NCBI GenBank assembly: GCA_031275145.1
Contig: JAISPE010000013.1
Span: 1-8,177 of the forward strand
Length of the DNA: 8,177 nucleotides
From: Prevotellaceae bacterium
GTDB taxonomy: Bacteria > Bacteroidota > Bacteroidia > Bacteroidales > UBA932
Reading direction: 5' to 3'
In this document: in pieces, positions 5,263 through 8,177 of the stretch
How the letters are laid out: every line of letters begins with the position of its first letter
How positions within the stretch are numbered: position 1 is the stretch's first letter
The notes under the pieces: generated by a model
The model's input: only the letters and a program-made list of their open reading frames with translations
Told to the model about the DNA's origin: nothing
The model's database searches: none
Made by a program: the position numbers and the translations under genes

Positions 5263-7536
5263 ATGAACAGAATAATAATTCTTTTTTTTCTATGTCTGTC
5301 AGCGTACGGTTGCGGTCGGCAGGCATTGCCTCAGCAGCATTTTTCCGATTATGTAGACCCTTTTATCGGAGCTACCACGGTGGGGTACGAAGCAGGAAAG
5401 ACTTTTCCCGGGGCGGCGTCTCCGTTCGGAATGGTACAGGTAAGTCCCAATACGGTTACCGGCGGTGATAACGGCAACGGTTACAGTTACGAACATACCA
5501 GCATCGAAGGTTTCGCGATGACGCAAATGAGCGGCGTAGGCTGGTATGGCGACCTTGGCAATTTCCTGACCATGCCCACAACCGGCGAACTCAAAGTCGT
5601 TGCCGGCAAACAGGAACAGCCGGAAACCGGTTATCGCTCACGGTACGACAAAGCGACCGAAACGGCAAAACCCGGATACTATTCCGTACACCTGACCGAT
5701 TACGACATTCGTGTAGAGACCACCGTCACTCCTCATGCCGGCATGTTGCGTTTCACCTATCCCGAAAGCAAAACATCGCGGATACAAATCGACCTTGCAC
5801 GCAGGGTTGCAGGCGCTTCGGCATGGCAAACAGTGCGAATCGTCGATGACCATACCATAGCCGGACGGATGGAGTGTACGCCCAACGAAGGCGGATGGGG
5901 CAACGGCGGCGGAAATGCACGCTATACGGTATACTATTACGCACAGTTCTCGCAACCGCTGAAAAACACCGGAGTATGGAGCGCCGATATTCCCGACGGT
6001 CAGGCGCGACGTCTTAACGAAGTATCGAGCGACGCTTACCGTCAAATTGTTGCAGACGCTAAAATCTTTCGCAACGTCAAGGAATACGAAGGGAAACATC
6101 TCGGCTTTTTCACTGAATTTGAAACCTCAGCCAACGAACAGGTATTGATGAAGACAGGCATTTCGTTTGTCAGCGAAGAAGGCGCCCGCAAAAATCTCGA
6201 ATCGGAGATACCGCACTGGAAATTCGATAAAGTCCGCGAACAAACCCGCGCTCTCTGGGACAGGGAACTTGGACGAATTGTCGTCACCGGAGGAACGGAG
6301 GCTCAACGGACAATTTTTTACACAGCGCTATACCACACAATGATCGATCCGCGAATGTTCAGCGATGTGGATGGAAAATATGTTGGCGGAGACCGTCAAA
6401 TCCACACCACCGGCTCGTTCCATAAACGAACAATTTTCAGCGGCTGGGACGTCTTCCGAAGTCAGATGCCTCTGCTGACCATCATCGCGCCCGAGGTGGT
6501 GAACGACCTGATTAACTCGCTCGTTACGCTTGCCGACGAAAGCGGCAAGGGCTATCTCGAACGCTGGGAGTTTCTGAATGCATACAGCGGTTGTATGGTG
6601 GGAAATCCTGCCATATCCGTTATTGCCGATGCATACGCCAAAGGTATTCGCGGATTCGACATCGAGCTTGCATGGAAATACGCTGTAGCGACGACCGAAC
6701 GCTTCGGCAACGAAGCGAAGGGTCACTCGGGAAGCATCTCCAACACTCTCGAACACGCTTACACCGAGTGGTGCATGGCAGAACTTGCGCGTCTCACCGG
6801 CAAAACGTCCGAACAGGAAAAATATCTCAAACTGTCTCAATCGTACCGCAATATCTGGGATAAAGACGGGATGCGCTGGTTTCGTCCGCGATTGGACGAC
6901 GGCTCATTCGCTCCCCTGCCTGCCAAAGGTCGCCTGCAACATGATTACGGAAGCGTCGAGTCGAATCCGTACCAGCAGGGATGGTTCGTACCTCACGACG
7001 TGGACGGAATGGCGGAACTTATGGGCGGAAAAGAAGCCGCTATCGCCGACCTGGACAGTATGTTTACCAATACTCCCGCCGATTTCCGCTGGAACAATTA
7101 CTACAATCACAGCAACGAACCGGTGCATCATATACCTTTCCTGTACAACCGTCTCGGCGAGCCATGGAAAACGCAGCTATGGTCGCGCTTCATTTGCGAA
7201 CATGCTTATAAAACCGGTGTAAACGGTTTGATCGGCAATGAAGACGTCGGGCAAATGTCGGCATGGTACGTGCTGGCAGCGAGCGGGATACATCCGGTAT
7301 GTCCGGGCGAAACACGCTTTGAACTGACTTCTCCGCTGTTCGACAAAATTGTCTGGAATCTCACCAACGGAAAAACATTTACCGTAAATGTGTCGAACAA
7401 TTCACCCGAAAACGTTTATATACAATCGGCGACACTGAACGGTCAAACATACGGCCGCTGCTATATAGATTATACCGACATTATTAATGGAGGTACGCTG
7501 GATTTAGTCATGGGTAAATCAATTAATAATAATTGA
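5263..7536 (+). CDS. GH92 exo-alpha-mannosidase, lipoprotein
   Basis: This is a calcium-dependent inverting alpha-mannosidase that trims terminal mannose from N-glycans, yeast mannan or similar glycans, probably at the periplasmic face or outer membrane. The 757 aa match the usual family length. Residues 1-17 form a lipoprotein signal with C17 (LSAYGC). The N-terminal beta-sandwich domain begins VDPFIGAT (31-38) with the FPGAASPFGMVQVSP block (48-62). The C-terminal (alpha/alpha)6 domain carries SGWDVFR (393-399), ADAYAKGI (455-462), ESNPYQQGWFVPHD (566-579), SNEP (617-620) and GNEDVGQMSAWYV (658-670). By family knowledge E566 is the likely general acid and the acidic pair E660/D661 the base side. 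The SNEP motif replaces the HHEP seen in characterised alpha-1,2-specific members, so linkage preference may differ. The start fits because the signal peptide begins right at the ATG. It is divergent from the propeller gene and probably monocistronic. No SusC/D is visible. Confidence 0.96.
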   Translation: MNRIIILFFLCLSAYGCGRQALPQQHFSDYVDPFIGATTVGYEAGKTFPGAASPFGMVQVSPNTVTGGDNGNGYSYEHTSIEGFAMTQMSGVGWYGDLGNFLTMPTTGELKVVAGKQEQPETGYRSRYDKATETAKPGYYSVHLTDYDIRVETTVTPHAGMLRFTYPESKTSRIQIDLARRVAGASAWQTVRIVDDHTIAGRMECTPNEGGWGNGGGNARYTVYYYAQFSQPLKNTGVWSADIPDGQARRLNEVSSDAYRQIVADAKIFRNVKEYEGKHLGFFTEFETSANEQVLMKTGISFVSEEGARKNLESEIPHWKFDKVREQTRALWDRELGRIVVTGGTEAQRTIFYTALYHTMIDPRMFSDVDGKYVGGDRQIHTTGSFHKRTIFSGWDVFRSQMPLLTIIAPEVVNDLINSLVTLADESGKGYLERWEFLNAYSGCMVGNPAISVIADAYAKGIRGFDIELAWKYAVATTERFGNEAKGHSGSISNTLEHAYTEWCMAELARLTGKTSEQEKYLKLSQSYRNIWDKDGMRWFRPRLDDGSFAPLPAKGRLQHDYGSVESNPYQQGWFVPHDVDGMAELMGGKEAAIADLDSMFTNTPADFRWNNYYNHSNEPVHHIPFLYNRLGEPWKTQLWSRFICEHAYKTGVNGLIGNEDVGQMSAWYVLAASGIHPVCPGETRFELTSPLFDKIVWNLTNGKTFTVNVSNNSPENVYIQSATLNGQTYGRCYIDYTDIINGGTLDLVMGKSINNN

Positions 7537-7544
7537 TAATTATA

Positions 7545-7615
7545 TTTTTTACCGCAAATGTTACACAAAGGGCTTTGTGTAACATTTGTGTTCTTGGCGC
7601 CTTTGCGGTAAAAAA
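7545..7615. repeat. Nested inverted repeats behind GH92 (possible terminator)
   Basis: An outer perfect 14-bp inverted repeat (7545-7558, ttttttaccgcaaa, with 7602-7615) encloses and partly overlaps an inner perfect 16-bp one (7555-7570, with 7573-7588, only GG between the arms). The bases 7555-7558 belong to both, so only one stem can be complete at a time. It begins nine bases past the GH92 stop and probably marks the transcript 3' end, although a U-run after the inner stem is absent. Decayed copies of its right arm follow: ttgcggtaaaa recurs at 7603 and 7619, and gcctttgcgg at 7599 and 7636. This resembles short dispersed intergenic repeats of Bacteroidetes, from memory only. Confidence 0.75.
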
Positions 7616-7696
7616 GAATTGCGGTAAAATTTTGTGCCTTTGCGGGAGTTCTGACGAAGCCAATTTTCATAATTTACAAAGTCTGTTAATTATGTC

Positions 7697-7742
7697 AAAA
7701 AAAGGAAAAAGACCTCCGAATCCATGCGGATTCAGAGATCTT
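7697..7742 (-). terminator. Intrinsic terminator of the oxidoreductase gene
   Basis: On the - strand, arms 7742-7728 and 7723-7709 form 13 pairs of 15 with two mismatches around a 4-base loop. The core is gaatcc/ggattc. The stem runs straight into a tract of T5, CC, T7 (7710-7697). It starts 61 bases after the stop of the Gfo/Idh/MocA gene. On the + strand no T-run follows the stem, so it acts in the leftward direction. Confidence 0.75.
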
Positions 7743-7803
7743 GACAATAATTCCTTCCTGTTTTGAGTCAGGACATCATTAAAAAATTTTAAATAAAAAA
7801 CTC

Positions 7804-8177
7804 TTATTCTACCCATTTAACCCATTTAACCTCGTTTTCATATCCTGACTTGACGACGGTTTCGATGAATTGCATTCCTCTAAGTCCATCATTGACAGTT
7901 GGAAAATCCAGCCATTCGGGGTTGGGTGTTTCGCCGGCAATTTTTGCCTGTACGGTATAGGCGAAATTACGATAGATGTTGGCAAAAGCTTCGATAAAGC
8001 CTTCCGGATGTCCTGCCGGCGTACGGGTATAATACAGTGCAGCCGGTGTCAGGAAAGTATTGCCGCCGACGGAATATATTTCCGAAGGTTTATTACCCCA
8101 TTTGACTATCAAAGTATTCGGATTTTCCTGCGCCCATTCGATACCGCCTTCTTCTCCATACACGCGTATTTTAATCG
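7804..8177 (-). CDS. Gfo/Idh/MocA family oxidoreductase, C-terminal part (5' end outside window)
   Basis: The frame is open to the right edge of the window. A GTG at 8163 is internal, because IKIR precedes VYGEEGGIEWAQENPNTL without a stop. About 124 residues of the C-terminal alpha/beta substrate domain are present. The recognisable family signatures are a G-E-E-G-G-I-E-W strand, TRTPAGHPEGFIEAFANIY, and the ending WLDFPTVNDGLRGMQFIETV. The Rossmann NAD(P)-binding domain and the catalytic EKP motif must lie beyond 8177. Members oxidise or dehydrogenate sugars, inositols or sugar derivatives, and in Bacteroidetes they often sit beside glycan-degrading enzymes, as here. It is convergent with GH92 and has its own terminator at 7697-7742. 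The substrate cannot be told from this part. Confidence 0.9.
   Translation of the reverse strand, partial: IKIRVYGEEGGIEWAQENPNTLIVKWGNKPSEIYSVGGNTFLTPAALYYTRTPAGHPEGFIEAFANIYRNFAYTVQAKIAGETPNPEWLDFPTVNDGLRGMQFIETVVKSGYENEVKWVKWVE

Noticed and set aside
6328..6840. - strand open frame of 170 codons inside GH92
   Set aside because: Antisense shadow of the GH92 catalytic domain; no independent support.
7692..7766. 24-codon ORF starting MSKKGKRPPNP
   Set aside because: It lies over the stem and A/T tract of the - strand terminator, so the open frame is a by-product.

Overview
The window looks like a chromosomal segment of an anaerobic Bacteroidetes (probably Bacteroidales). The evidence is three matches to the Bacteroidetes -7 promoter element (TAnnTTTG) placed upstream of genes, AT-rich leaders without Shine-Dalgarno sequences, a lipoprotein-type GH92 mannosidase, a second secreted glycosidase-like protein, and an A-type flavodiiron protein of the kind anaerobes use to remove O2 or NO. 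The assignment rests on gene content and promoter style, not on a phylogenetic marker.

Layout. Bases 1-760 are AT-rich and hold two or three tiny unrecognised + strand ORFs: a doubtful 43-aa one, an 83-aa strongly acidic protein with one C-terminal membrane segment, and a 66-aa one. Bases 769-898 are a structured repeat with a long hairpin; a second, damaged copy lies at 4799-4908 in the same orientation. Bases 957-1356 are a tandem array of 19 units of 21 bp (one of 22 bp). Its period equals two helical turns and it reads as heptapeptide repeats in several frames. Next, on the - strand, come a flavodiiron protein (1519-2736) and upstream of it a secreted beta-propeller glycosidase-like protein with a C-terminal CARDB-like domain (2846-4513). 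A 749-bp divergent intergenic region (4514-5262) contains the second repeat copy, a strong hairpin and promoters facing both ways. A GH92 alpha-mannosidase lipoprotein follows on the + strand (5263-7536). The convergent gap 7537-7803 carries nested inverted repeats behind GH92 and a good - strand intrinsic terminator. That terminator serves the truncated Gfo/Idh/MocA-family oxidoreductase that runs off the right edge (7804-8177).

How it works together. GH92, the propeller glycosidase and the Gfo/Idh/MocA oxidoreductase fit exported or periplasmic glycan breakdown and sugar conversion, but no SusC/SusD pair or regulator is visible, so a polysaccharide utilisation locus is not shown. The flavodiiron gene seems unrelated to glycan use and has its own promoter. 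The least explained parts are the 21-bp array and the duplicated hairpin element, which together bracket or adjoin the flavodiiron/glycosidase segment. No phage, CRISPR, transposase, tRNA or rRNA sequence was recognised.
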